DNA from: Armatimonadetes bacterium UBA1398
Lineage (GTDB): Bacteria; Armatimonadota; Zipacnadia; UBA1398
Length of the DNA stretch: 64,000 bases
Direction: 5' to 3'
Assembly (NCBI GenBank): GCA_002305165.1
Contig: DBQI01000039.1
Coordinates: forward strand, 12,358 to 76,357
Below the pieces are notes generated by a model, which saw nothing but the letters and a program-made list of their open reading frames with translations, was not told the DNA's origin and did no database searches. The position numbers and the translations under genes are program-made. This document shows positions 1 to 7,530 of the stretch, in pieces (the first letter of the stretch is position 1; each line of letters begins with the position of its first letter).

Positions 1-309
1 CCTCCCAAACTCATTGTCATAGCGATAGAGGCGAAGGCGGGCGGCAGGCAGGCAAGTACAGCGTATGACCAGCTACAGGGGGCCCTGAAGGTAGCACAGC
101 AGACGCTCACCCGCTGTGGAGTTGCGCAGTCGGATGTAGCGCATGTTTCACTCTGGGTTCACGGGAACGGCGTGACCCCGCCGGGGCGAAAGCTCCTGAG
201 GCGGCAGCGTACCCGCATGTTCGGACGCAAACAGCCGGTCGAGATGCGCCGTGCAGCCGGACAGCCGCTCTCGCTCGATGACTTCCTGGAATCCGAGTTG
301 GATTGCTAG
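1..309 (+). CDS. C-terminal end of an unknown protein (5' end outside window)
   Basis: Frame 1 is open from the first base to a TAG at 307-309, giving 102 residues. The translation looks like real protein: a hydrophobic strand, LIVIAIEAKAG, then a helix-like stretch and an acidic end (LSLDDFLESELDC). The E-A-K within a hydrophobic strand resembles the second half of a PD-(D/E)XK nuclease motif, but that is only a pattern and the upstream half is missing. No family is recognised. Its stop at 309 argues that the next gene starts downstream of 309, since the in-frame ATG at 251 would overlap it by about 60 bp. Confidence 0.55.
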   Translation, partial: PPKLIVIAIEAKAGGRQASTAYDQLQGALKVAQQTLTRCGVAQSDVAHVSLWVHGNGVTPPGRKLLRRQRTRMFGRKQPVEMRRAAGQPLSLDDFLESELDC

Positions 310-385
310 GCCGCTCAGCCGCGGGGAGGGCCCGGGGGGGCGTGCGCGTATCTGTCCTCCGTGCCTCGACTCGGAGGGCGTTGGC

Positions 386-1522
386 TTGGTCGTCGTCATG
401 AAACCCACCCTGGCCTGTAATGCCGCCTGCCGCTACTGCGCATCGGGCGAGGGCGAGGACCATGCGCGCTTCCCCGAGTCGGCCCTGCCGGAGCTGTTCC
501 GGCCCTTCGGGGAGTGGCTTCAGGCGCATCCGGGCGAGCGCGTGTGCTGGATCTGGCATGGCGGCGAGCCGCTCCTCATGGGCCGGGCGTTCTATGAGGC
601 GGTCGTCGACGCTCAGCGCGCGGTGCTGGGTCCGGACGCCCCGCGGATCCGCAATGTCGTCCAGTCGAATCTCTCTCTGCTCACCCCGGAGTGGATCCCC
701 ACCCTGCGCCGGCTGGTCGGCCGGGGCAGCATCGGCACGTCCTTCGATCCCGTGCCCGGCTGGCGGCTCCTGGGGCGGGGCGCCCCCGCCGGCGAGGCGT
801 ACGATGACGCTTGGCTGCGGGGCACGGAACTGCTGCGCCGCTCCGGCGTGCGGTACGGGACCGTCTACGTCGTTCACTCCGAGAGCGTCGGCCGGGCGGG
901 CGAGATGTACCGGTTCTTCCGCAACCACGATTCCGGGGCGGGCGCTCGGTTCAACCCGCTCTATATCGAGGGGCGGGCCGAGGGTCTCGACGCGGGCCCG
1001 GTCAGCCCCGAGGAGTACGGCCGGTTCCTCATCGACCTCTTCGACGCGTGGCAGGCCGACGGGCGGAGGATGAAGGCCATGCCGCTCGCCGAGTGGCTCG
1101 GCGCATGGCAGGGGGAGGAGCGATGCCTCTGCTGCGACAGCCGGGGCTCGTGCGCGGCGACGCACCTGGGCATCGCGCCCGATGGAGCGGTGTACACTTG
1201 CGGGCGAGGCCTGGACACCGGGACGACCTCCCACGGGAACATCCTGCGGGACCCGCTGGAGGCGATCCTGGCCCACCCGCACCGGAAGGCGCTCCTGGGG
1301 CGCGCGGAGTCGCTCCGGTCGGGCCCCTGCGCGGGGTGCGAGTGGTGGGAGCTGTGTCACGGAGGCTGTCCCCACGACGCCCTGCTGGGCTGGGGGGACG
1401 AACAGCGAGAGACCCTCTGGTGCGAATCGCGGCAGATGCTGTTCGCGCACATGAGGGAGGCGCTCGGGCCGCCCGAGGGGGGATGCGCCTCGGACCGAGA
1501 GGTGTCGGGGGCAGAGCACTGA
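386..1522 (+). CDS. Radical SAM/SPASM protein, candidate maturase of the adjacent Tyr-rich lipoproteins
   Basis: A 378-residue cytoplasmic iron-sulfur enzyme. The radical SAM motif CNAACRYC (CX3CX2C) lies only ten residues from the chosen TTG start, and a Gly-Gly-Glu motif (WHGGEPLL) follows. The C-terminal third has two cysteine groups typical of SPASM auxiliary clusters: CLCC plus later Cys near residues 246-270, and CAGCEWWELCHGGC with a last Cys near residues 315-355. TTG 386 was chosen because GGAGGG sits 7 bp upstream and it clears the previous stop; ATG 251 or ATG 398 are alternatives. It is followed after 63 bp by two paralogous Tat lipoproteins with Tyr-X-Asp/Glu arrays and by a SPASM-tailed partner. 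Radical SAM/SPASM enzymes often modify ribosomal peptides (PqqE, MftC, cyclophane-forming enzymes), so a maturase role is inferred. The reaction cannot be read from sequence. Confidence 0.85.
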   Translation: MVVVMKPTLACNAACRYCASGEGEDHARFPESALPELFRPFGEWLQAHPGERVCWIWHGGEPLLMGRAFYEAVVDAQRAVLGPDAPRIRNVVQSNLSLLTPEWIPTLRRLVGRGSIGTSFDPVPGWRLLGRGAPAGEAYDDAWLRGTELLRRSGVRYGTVYVVHSESVGRAGEMYRFFRNHDSGAGARFNPLYIEGRAEGLDAGPVSPEEYGRFLIDLFDAWQADGRRMKAMPLAEWLGAWQGEERCLCCDSRGSCAATHLGIAPDGAVYTCGRGLDTGTTSHGNILRDPLEAILAHPHRKALLGRAESLRSGPCAGCEWWELCHGGCPHDALLGWGDEQRETLWCESRQMLFAHMREALGPPEGGCASDREVSGAEH

Positions 1523-1585
1523 ACATAGCGGCGGTATGCGATATCGCGCCCCGTAGCGGGCGGCACCAGGTCAGGGGGACCACCA

Positions 1586-2122
1586 ATGGCGAAGCGGAGA
1601 CCTGAGGACGAGGATCGGAGCGTTGGCCGGAAGCTGAGCCCAGTCAGCCGACGGGCGTTCCTGGGCTTGATCGCCGGCTCCACGGCCGGGCTGTCGGGGT
1701 GTTGCGGCCCCGTCGTTCGCGCCTTCGGCTCCGCGCTGGGCGACAAGCCATCAACTCCCGCTCCCTCCTCCGAGCCGCCGGATACGCCGCGGCTATCCGG
1801 CGAATCCGAGTCACCAGCGGTCGGATCGGCTGAGCCCGACCCGAAGAAGGCGACCTCGTCCAAGCCCGCGCCCGAGAAGGCGGCCTCCACGAAGAAGCCC
1901 GCCTCGGCGAAGAAGCCCGCGTCCAGCAGCTACACCGAGTACAACGACTACAGCGAGTACGTCGAGTACACGGGATATGACGAGTACTACGACTACGTTG
2001 ACGTGCCTGACCCGCAGTACGGCGACGCCGATTCCTCGTATATCGAGTACTACGACTATGGCGACGTGCCCTATGAGGAGTACTACGACTACAGCGACTA
2101 CTTCGATGGCGCAGTAGGCTGA
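1586..2122 (+). CDS. Tat-exported lipoprotein with C-terminal Tyr-X-Asp/Glu array (putative modified precursor 1)
   Basis: 178 residues in three parts. Residues 1-40 are a twin-arginine lipoprotein signal: SRRAFLG at 21-27, a hydrophobic stretch, and lipobox LSGC with the lipidated Cys at 39. Residues 45-115 are a low-complexity linker rich in Pro, Ala, Lys and Ser. Residues 116-178 are almost only Tyr plus acidic residues in a three-residue period: eight triads in a row beginning YTE, YND, YSE, YVE, then spaced groups ending YSD, YFD. Fifteen are Y-X-D/E and one is YTG. AGGGGG lies 7 bp before the ATG. The three-residue repeat with an aromatic first position resembles substrates of radical SAM three-residue cyclophane enzymes, and Tat export would let modification happen in the cytoplasm first. 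No known family is recognised. A structural or adhesive tyrosine-rich surface protein is the alternative. Confidence 0.8.
   Translation: MAKRRPEDEDRSVGRKLSPVSRRAFLGLIAGSTAGLSGCCGPVVRAFGSALGDKPSTPAPSSEPPDTPRLSGESESPAVGSAEPDPKKATSSKPAPEKAASTKKPASAKKPASSSYTEYNDYSEYVEYTGYDEYYDYVDVPDPQYGDADSSYIEYYDYGDVPYEEYYDYSDYFDGAVG
1931..2058 (+). repeat. 128-bp direct repeat, copy 1 (Tyr-rich array)
   Basis: Compared by eye, this stretch is identical base for base to 2452-2579, 521 bp downstream. It encodes residues 116-158 of the first lipoprotein, including the main run of Tyr triads. Sequence before and after it differs between the paralogs. Confidence 0.9.
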
Positions 2123-2139
2123 GCCAAGGAGGAGAGCGT

Positions 2140-2685
2140 TTGCACCACACGCCTAGCGAGCGGGAGCCACGCGTGGCTTGCAAGCTGAGCCCCGTGAGTC
2201 GGCGGGCGTTCCTTGGGCTGGTGGCTGGCTCAGCGGCGGGTCTGTCGGGCTGCTGCGGGCCCCTGGTTCGAGCATTCGGCTCGGCGGTAGGCGGGCAGCC
2301 CGTTCCACAGACGGCGCCTGACGCGCCACCACGGCCCGCGCCGCGGGTGGAGTCCGAGCCGCCCGCTCCGAAGGCGGCGACCCCGCCGAAGCCCGCGCCG
2401 ACTAAGCCCGCGCCGACTAAGGCCGCGCCCGCGAAGAAACCGGCTCCTGGTTACACCGAGTACAACGACTACAGCGAGTACGTCGAGTACACGGGATATG
2501 ACGAGTACTACGACTACGTTGACGTGCCTGACCCGCAGTACGGCGACGCCGATTCCTCGTATATCGAGTACTACGACTACACGGACCAGTATGGGGATGG
2601 CGAGGTCGGCTACGGCGACACCGGGTATCTCGATGTAGGTTACGACGACGCGTGGAAGGGCGAGGGCTACCCCGACGGTGGCTAA
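2140..2685 (+). CDS. Tat-exported lipoprotein with C-terminal Tyr-X-Asp/Glu array (putative modified precursor 2)
   Basis: 181-residue paralog of the preceding gene, 17 bp downstream. The start is TTG, with AAGGAGGAG ending 5 bp upstream. Tat motif SRRAFLG is at 20-26 and lipobox LSGC has its Cys at 38. A Pro/Ala/Lys linker runs to about residue 104 and the Tyr array from 105 to the end. The first part of the array is encoded by a stretch identical to gene 1. The distal part differs, with more widely spaced triads (YGD, YLD, YDD, YPD) among Gly residues. Sixteen triads are Y-X-D/E and one is YTG. The leader matches gene 1 in protein but differs at many synonymous bases, so this is not a fresh whole-gene duplication. 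Its stop overlaps the GTG start of the next gene, implying translational coupling. Confidence 0.8.
   Translation: MHHTPSEREPRVACKLSPVSRRAFLGLVAGSAAGLSGCCGPLVRAFGSAVGGQPVPQTAPDAPPRPAPRVESEPPAPKAATPPKPAPTKPAPTKAAPAKKPAPGYTEYNDYSEYVEYTGYDEYYDYVDVPDPQYGDADSSYIEYYDYTDQYGDGEVGYGDTGYLDVGYDDAWKGEGYPDGG
2452..2579 (+). repeat. 128-bp direct repeat, copy 2 (Tyr-rich array)
   Basis: Identical to 1931-2058. It encodes residues 105-147 of the second lipoprotein. The next base already differs (C instead of T, synonymous Tyr), and the proteins diverge one codon later. Confidence 0.9.
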
Positions 2686-3574
2686 TGCCAGACGCGAGAG
2701 CCGCTGGGCCGGGGCTCACGTGTGGGACGTGCCGGCCCATCTCGTGCCAATCGAGGGCGCCCGCCGAGGGGTCCTCCGCATCACCCGTGACGCCTCGGTC
2801 GCGGAGACCCTTCACTCCGGCATGGCGCGTGAGGCCGCGATTGGGTTCACGGCGGACGTCATCCACCTTCCGGCGATCGCTCAGGCGGAGCTTCCGCCGA
2901 ACCTCGTCCCCGGGCTCGTTCGGATCGCGTGGGACGGCGGGTCGCCGGATGGCCGTATCCCGGAGCTTCTGCGGGTGGGGGCGTGCCTGGATCTCGCCCC
3001 GTCGGATGGCGCTCTCGACGCCCTGGTGGAGTGCTCGGAGGGGGGCGTCATGTGCCGGCTCGTCGATCTGGCGGCGTGGACCACGGCGCCCGAGGCGCTC
3101 GCCTCCTCCCTGGAGCACTACCTGACATCGCCTCGGCTCGAGGCGCCGATTGAGCCCTGGCACTCGATCGCCCGCGGCATCGCGTCCCGCCGGCCGCGGG
3201 ACCTATCGGGCACGTACGACGAGACGCTTCGCCGGAACTACTGGCTGGGCGAGGATGGCTCGGTGAGCCTCTCGGAGCGACATGCCACCGGAGGGCTGGT
3301 CTTCGGGCGGCTGGAGGACGGCCCGGAGGGGTGGCAGCAGTCGCCGGCGTGGCGCGCCCTCGAAGCGCGGAGGCGCCAGCCCTTCCTGAGGCGATCGACC
3401 TGCGCCTTCTGCCCGCACTACCTCTGGTGCGGCGCCTATGCGGCGGATGACGCGGGCAGCCCAGACCCCGCTTGGTGCGGGGTCTGGATCCCTCTCTTCG
3501 AGCGGCTGCAGGAGGCGGCGGACATCGCCTGGGCGGAGGCTGGGGAGGGCGAGCCGGAGGAGTACCCCGGGTAA
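2678..3574 (+). CDS. SPASM-tailed partner protein of the Tyr-rich peptide system, no radical SAM motif
   Basis: 298 residues, GTG start overlapping the stop of the second precursor, so almost certainly co-translated with it. The N-terminal two-thirds has no CX3CX2C and matches no family I recognise. The last third looks like the end of a SPASM protein: a GLVFGRL segment, then SPAWRALEARRRQPFL, then Cys 242, 245, 251 and 267 (CX2CX5CX15C). That spacing fits binding of one auxiliary [4Fe-4S] cluster. It may be a degenerate radical SAM homologue that presents the peptide or pairs with the maturase, much as some RiPP systems use two related proteins. Function is inferred from position and the Cys motif only. 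Confidence 0.65.
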   Translation: MANARRESRWAGAHVWDVPAHLVPIEGARRGVLRITRDASVAETLHSGMAREAAIGFTADVIHLPAIAQAELPPNLVPGLVRIAWDGGSPDGRIPELLRVGACLDLAPSDGALDALVECSEGGVMCRLVDLAAWTTAPEALASSLEHYLTSPRLEAPIEPWHSIARGIASRRPRDLSGTYDETLRRNYWLGEDGSVSLSERHATGGLVFGRLEDGPEGWQQSPAWRALEARRRQPFLRRSTCAFCPHYLWCGAYAADDAGSPDPAWCGVWIPLFERLQEAADIAWAEAGEGEPEEYPG

Positions 3575-3582
3575 GGGGGGCC

Positions 3583-5547
3583 TCACTCCTCCTCGGCAGC
3601 GGCCGTCCCGGGATCGGGAATCCCTGGCAGCGCGAACCAGGATGTCAGGAACCGCTCGAGGCTCCCCTCGAAGGGCGCGCGCTTGACGTTCATCCACGTG
3701 AGCTGATCGCCGACGGCGAAGTACACCCACGTTCCGCCGTCCACCTCGACGAGCTCGGGGTCGGACGCGTTGATCCCCTCGTCGAGCCCCCGGGGCGAGA
3801 GCACCGGGTTGGCGGGGCTGAGCTCCCAGCGCATGAGGTCGGGCGAGCGGGCGATGTAGGTCTCGAAGTAGTGTCTCGGCGCGCGACGCTCGAGGTAGAG
3901 GGCGTAGTAGTGGCCGTCGGCGTAGCGGAGGCAAGGGCATGCGGCGTATCGGTCGGTCCCGAAGCGGGCGCCGGGGAGTTTGGTCCAGTTCCAGAGGTCG
4001 TCGGACTGGGCGAACTTGATCGTGAAGGGGGGATAGGCGGGGTCGTTCGACTCGTAGGCCATGGCGAAGCCGTCGGGCCCCTGGCAGACGGAGGTGTTGA
4101 AGATCCCCTCGTTCTCGCCCTCAATCACCACCTGGGACTCCCAGCGCTGGAGATCGCGGGAGCGGAAGGCGGTGACGTCACGCCAGCCATCGGGCTCGAA
4201 GCGCGAGGCGAACACGTAGAGGGTGTCGTCGTGGACGATGGCCGAGGCGAGGCTGTACCCCTCGGCGAAGCGCGCGAGCTCCTCGCCCGTGGCGGCGTCC
4301 TCGAGGAGCAGGTAGTAGTCCTCCCTCACGCCGCCCGACCCCGGCCGGATGCACTTCAGGTGGCAGAGCCGGCCCTTCCAGAGGATGGGTGACAACTCGG
4401 CGAGGTCCTCGGCGATCAGCTCTCGGGCGCCGAGGGGTTCGGCGGAGCGCGGCGCGGGGGGCGAGAGGCGCGCGAAGTCCTCGACAGGCCACTGGGCCAG
4501 GCGGTGCATCCCCTCCGGCACCGCCTGCTGGAACTGGACGTAGGCGCGCACATCGCCGGTGACGGAGTATCCGATGTCCCCCTCGGTCGCCTTATCGACG
4601 ATGACCCCGAAGACCTTGTAGCCCATCAGGAGGCAGTCCTCGAGGTCGACGTGGAGCAGCTCGCCGCGCTGCACGCTCTGGATGATGCCGTCGGTGGGGG
4701 TGCCTTGGGGCTGAGAGAAGTTCAGGGCCGCGAGCCGGCAGCGGACGCAGCGCACTCGGGAGTAGGTTTCGTACCCGAAGTTGCTCCCCTTCAGGGCGCA
4801 CTGGGACCCCACCATGACGCAGTCCTCGAAGACGGCGTCGGTGTGCTCGGGCATGGTGGGGTTCTCGACCCGGACGTATGCCGCGGCCGTGTCCCCCCAG
4901 AAGTCGAGGGCCCAGAGGTGACAGCGCCGGTAGGTGATGGGCTCCTCGGGCCGGGACAGGCAGCTCGCGACGCCGCCCCCGAAGGCGCGCCCGATGCTCA
5001 CGCAATCCTCGACGAGGACCGAGAAGGGCTCGACGTGGTCGGTGCAGTCGAAGAAGACGCCGCCATCGCCGCCGGTGAAGTAGAGGTTCCGCAGGGCCCA
5101 GCGGTCCCACCAGATGGCGGACGTGGTCTCGGCGGTGTGCTCGGAGGACCAGCCCTGGGTGTAGGCGCGGATGGGGCCCCACCAGTCGTAGCTTTTGAAG
5201 CCCTGGAGGCCTGGGTCGCCGGAGTCCACGACGACCTCGCCGACCCGGCCTCCGCCGTAGGAGCCATCGATATCGCCGACGAGTTCGTTATAGGCGCCCT
5301 CCGCGCCCTTGAAGGCGGGGCTGAGGTTCGCCTCCAGGTAGGTGTCGGGCCGAACGATGATACGGTGCCCGCCCCGGTCATCGGGGATGGCGTCGAGGGC
5401 CGCCTGGATATCACGGAAGGCGGTTGCCCAGGTTCGTCCGTCGGAACCGTCGCCGAGCTTGGAGACGTAGAGAGTGACCCCGGTGGGCGCCTCGGCCTGA
5501 GCCAGGCCGAAGGACGCGCAGAGGGGAGCGAGGAGCAGCCATGACAT
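3583..5547 (-). CDS. Secreted right-handed beta-helix plus five-bladed propeller protein
   Basis: 654 residues. The start is the ATG at 5547 (MSWLLLAPLC...), with GGAGG 7 bp upstream and a Sec signal peptide ending near AQA; the longer open frame upstream has no signal. The N-terminal half (TWATAFRDIQAALDAI, then many short hydrophobic strands with Gly/Asn turns) looks like a parallel beta-helix of the pectate-lyase fold. From about residue 370 the pattern changes to repeats such as AYESNDPAYPPFTIKFAQS and YADGHYYALYLERR, typical of GH43/GH32-like five-bladed propellers. The combination suggests an exported glycan-binding or glycan-cleaving protein. No catalytic triad could be assigned with confidence. 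The array-system gene ends 8 bp away, convergently. Confidence 0.7.
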   Translation of the reverse strand: MSWLLLAPLCASFGLAQAEAPTGVTLYVSKLGDGSDGRTWATAFRDIQAALDAIPDDRGGHRIIVRPDTYLEANLSPAFKGAEGAYNELVGDIDGSYGGGRVGEVVVDSGDPGLQGFKSYDWWGPIRAYTQGWSSEHTAETTSAIWWDRWALRNLYFTGGDGGVFFDCTDHVEPFSVLVEDCVSIGRAFGGGVASCLSRPEEPITYRRCHLWALDFWGDTAAAYVRVENPTMPEHTDAVFEDCVMVGSQCALKGSNFGYETYSRVRCVRCRLAALNFSQPQGTPTDGIIQSVQRGELLHVDLEDCLLMGYKVFGVIVDKATEGDIGYSVTGDVRAYVQFQQAVPEGMHRLAQWPVEDFARLSPPAPRSAEPLGARELIAEDLAELSPILWKGRLCHLKCIRPGSGGVREDYYLLLEDAATGEELARFAEGYSLASAIVHDDTLYVFASRFEPDGWRDVTAFRSRDLQRWESQVVIEGENEGIFNTSVCQGPDGFAMAYESNDPAYPPFTIKFAQSDDLWNWTKLPGARFGTDRYAACPCLRYADGHYYALYLERRAPRHYFETYIARSPDLMRWELSPANPVLSPRGLDEGINASDPELVEVDGGTWVYFAVGDQLTWMNVKRAPFEGSLERFLTSWFALPGIPDPGTAAAEEE

Positions 5548-5748
5548 CGGGCAGCCTCCATCGGGGCCGATGGGATCCGGCCCGCGCGGCTTGACTTCCC
5601 CGGAGCAGGGAGCGTGGCCTGCCGGATTGCCGCAGCGAACCAACGGGCAGTGTGTAGCCGTTACTACTGTGGCCGGCTGGCGTCTGGCGGGCGGCCATCA
5701 ATCGTGCTATTGTCTCTCTGTAACTACTGGATCGTGAGGAAACCGCTC

Positions 5749-6786
5749 GTGTTGAGTCGCCGGTCATTCTGCGCCCTGTGGGCCATCAGCGCCCTCGCCC
5801 TGCCGCTCCTCGCTCAGGAGCAGGCCGGCGATGGCGCGCAGTACCCCATCGTCCTGGGGATGCACCAGGTCACGGGCGACTACGATGACGCGGACCCCTT
5901 CGGCCCCGTGCTGAAGCTCTCGGACTTCGAGCGGCTCCTCGACTGGCTGAAGGACAACGGCATTCAGACCCTGTCCATGGCCGAGTACTGCGAGGCGATC
6001 CGGCTTCCCGATCCGCCGCGAGACGCGGTGCTCCTGACGGTGGACGACGGTTACGAGACCGTCTACACGGAGCTTTATCCGCGCCTGCGGGAGCGCGGGA
6101 TGCGGATGACGTCCTTCGTGATCACGGACCGGGTGGGCGAGGCGAACACGGTGAACCCGCATCAGCCGTGGCTGACGTGGGAGCAGTGCCGCGAGATGGC
6201 GGCCAGCGGGGTCGTGGACATCGAGGCCCACGCGGCGCGATCGCACCAGGAGATCAAGGGCCGGCGCTCGGGGCAGATCGTCACCGAGCCGTGGATGGTC
6301 ACTCGGCTCTTCGACCCGACGACCCGGTTCGAGGAGTCGGAGGAGTCGTATCGGAGCCGGGTGCGCGAGGAGCTTCGGACGGCGGCCCAGGCCATCGAGA
6401 CGCACACGGGCCGGCGGCCGCTGGGCTTCTGTTGGCCCTTCGGCGTGACCAATGAGTTCGCCGTCCAGGCGTGCCGCGAGGCGGGGTATCTCGCCTCCTT
6501 CACGCTGAACAAGCGCATGGCCGACCCTGGCTGCCGGATGCGGTTCCACATCCCCGAGCAGGAGGATGAGGCGCTCGCGCTGCTGACGCCGCGGCCCGAG
6601 CGGTCGGCGGAGCTCTACCCCCCTCCGGTGGAGCCGCAGCTCGAGCCGATACCCGTCCGTTCCTCGCCGCAAGCGGTGACTCGGGAGCCGGTGAGGCCGC
6701 TGCTTCCCATGGCGCTCGCGGGGGGCGGAGCCCTCATCGTGTGGGGGCTGTTCTACGTGCTCCTGTTCCGCCACGATCCGGAGTAA
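5749..6786 (+). CDS. Exported polysaccharide deacetylase (IcaB/PgaB-like), C-terminal membrane anchor
   Basis: About 345 residues. GTG 5749 was chosen because GAGGA ends 8 bp upstream and it gives a compact signal peptide with SRRSF; GTG 5734 and TTG 5752 are possible. The NodB-type metal site is visible: TVDDGYE (two Asp near residues 98-99) and HAARSH near 160. The two His are five apart, as in poly-N-acetylglucosamine deacetylases PgaB and IcaB, rather than four as in most NodB proteins. A late WPFG segment fits the usual motif 3 region. The last 30 residues form a transmembrane helix followed by RHDPE, which would tether the enzyme to the membrane. Likely substrate is an acetylated amino-polysaccharide at the cell surface. 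Confidence 0.8.
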   Translation: MLSRRSFCALWAISALALPLLAQEQAGDGAQYPIVLGMHQVTGDYDDADPFGPVLKLSDFERLLDWLKDNGIQTLSMAEYCEAIRLPDPPRDAVLLTVDDGYETVYTELYPRLRERGMRMTSFVITDRVGEANTVNPHQPWLTWEQCREMAASGVVDIEAHAARSHQEIKGRRSGQIVTEPWMVTRLFDPTTRFEESEESYRSRVREELRTAAQAIETHTGRRPLGFCWPFGVTNEFAVQACREAGYLASFTLNKRMADPGCRMRFHIPEQEDEALALLTPRPERSAELYPPPVEPQLEPIPVRSSPQAVTREPVRPLLPMALAGGGALIVWGLFYVLLFRHDPE

Positions 6787-6825
6787 CATCGGCCACCGCC
6801 ACACCGCCTCCAGGGGGACCCATAC

Positions 6826-7488
6826 GTGCTGCACAACTTCCACTGCCACACGACGCTCTCCGATGGCGTGTTGTCGCCGATGGAGCTGATCCGGCGGTTC
6901 GCCCACGCTGGCTACCGCACCGTGGCGATCACGGACCATGCCGCGGCGGGCAGCCTGGAGCGGATGATCGCTGAGGCGGCGGAGGATGGCGAGGTCGGGG
7001 GGGCGCCCTTCGGGATCGATGTCATCCCCGGCGTTGAGCTGACCCATGCCCCGCCATCGGCCATCCCCACCCTAGCCCGCCGGGCGCGGGAGGCGGGGGC
7101 GCAGATCGTGATCGTCCACGGTGAGACGGTGGTCGAGCCCACGCCGGAGGGGACGAACCTCGCGGCGGTCTCCTGTCCCGACGTGGATATCCTCGCCCAC
7201 CCCGGACTCATCACGCCCGAGGTGGCGCGCGTCGCGGCGGAGAGCGGCGTGCTGCTGGAGATCACGGCGCGGAAGGGCCACTCGCTCACGAACGGGCATG
7301 TGGCCAAGCTAGCGGAGGCGGCGGGGGCGAAGCTGGTCTTCGGCCTCGACGCCCACGGCCCCGGCGACATCCTCTCGGAGGCCATGCGGGACGCGGTTCT
7401 GCGGGGCGCGGCGCTCACCGACGAGCAACTCCGGATGGCCGCTTTCGACGCGCCGGCCATGCTTCGCAAGAGGGTGGGCCTCTCCTAG
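6826..7488 (+). CDS. PHP-domain phosphoesterase
   Basis: 220 residues, GTG start behind an AGGGGG site. The PHP metal motif HCHTTLSDG begins at residue 6, followed by VAITDH at about 34-39, then VIPGVELTH and ILAHPGLI carrying further metal ligands, and GLDAHGPGD near the C-terminus. This is a complete small PHP domain of the histidinol-phosphatase-like type, which hydrolyses phosphate esters with a trinuclear metal centre. The exact substrate is unknown. There are no histidine biosynthesis genes nearby, so a role as HisK should not be assumed. It lies 39 bp after the deacetylase and may be co-transcribed with it. Confidence 0.85.
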   Translation: MLHNFHCHTTLSDGVLSPMELIRRFAHAGYRTVAITDHAAAGSLERMIAEAAEDGEVGGAPFGIDVIPGVELTHAPPSAIPTLARRAREAGAQIVIVHGETVVEPTPEGTNLAAVSCPDVDILAHPGLITPEVARVAAESGVLLEITARKGHSLTNGHVAKLAEAAGAKLVFGLDAHGPGDILSEAMRDAVLRGAALTDEQLRMAAFDAPAMLRKRVGLS

Positions 7489-7530
7489 GGTGAACCCTGA
7501 TGGGGAACCCTTGAGCCCACGCGCCACACG

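Noticed and set aside
1931..2579. CRISPR array or tandem-repeat artefact
   Set aside because: There are only two copies, 521 bp apart, each inside an intact reading frame with its own signal peptide; no short repeat-spacer pattern is present.
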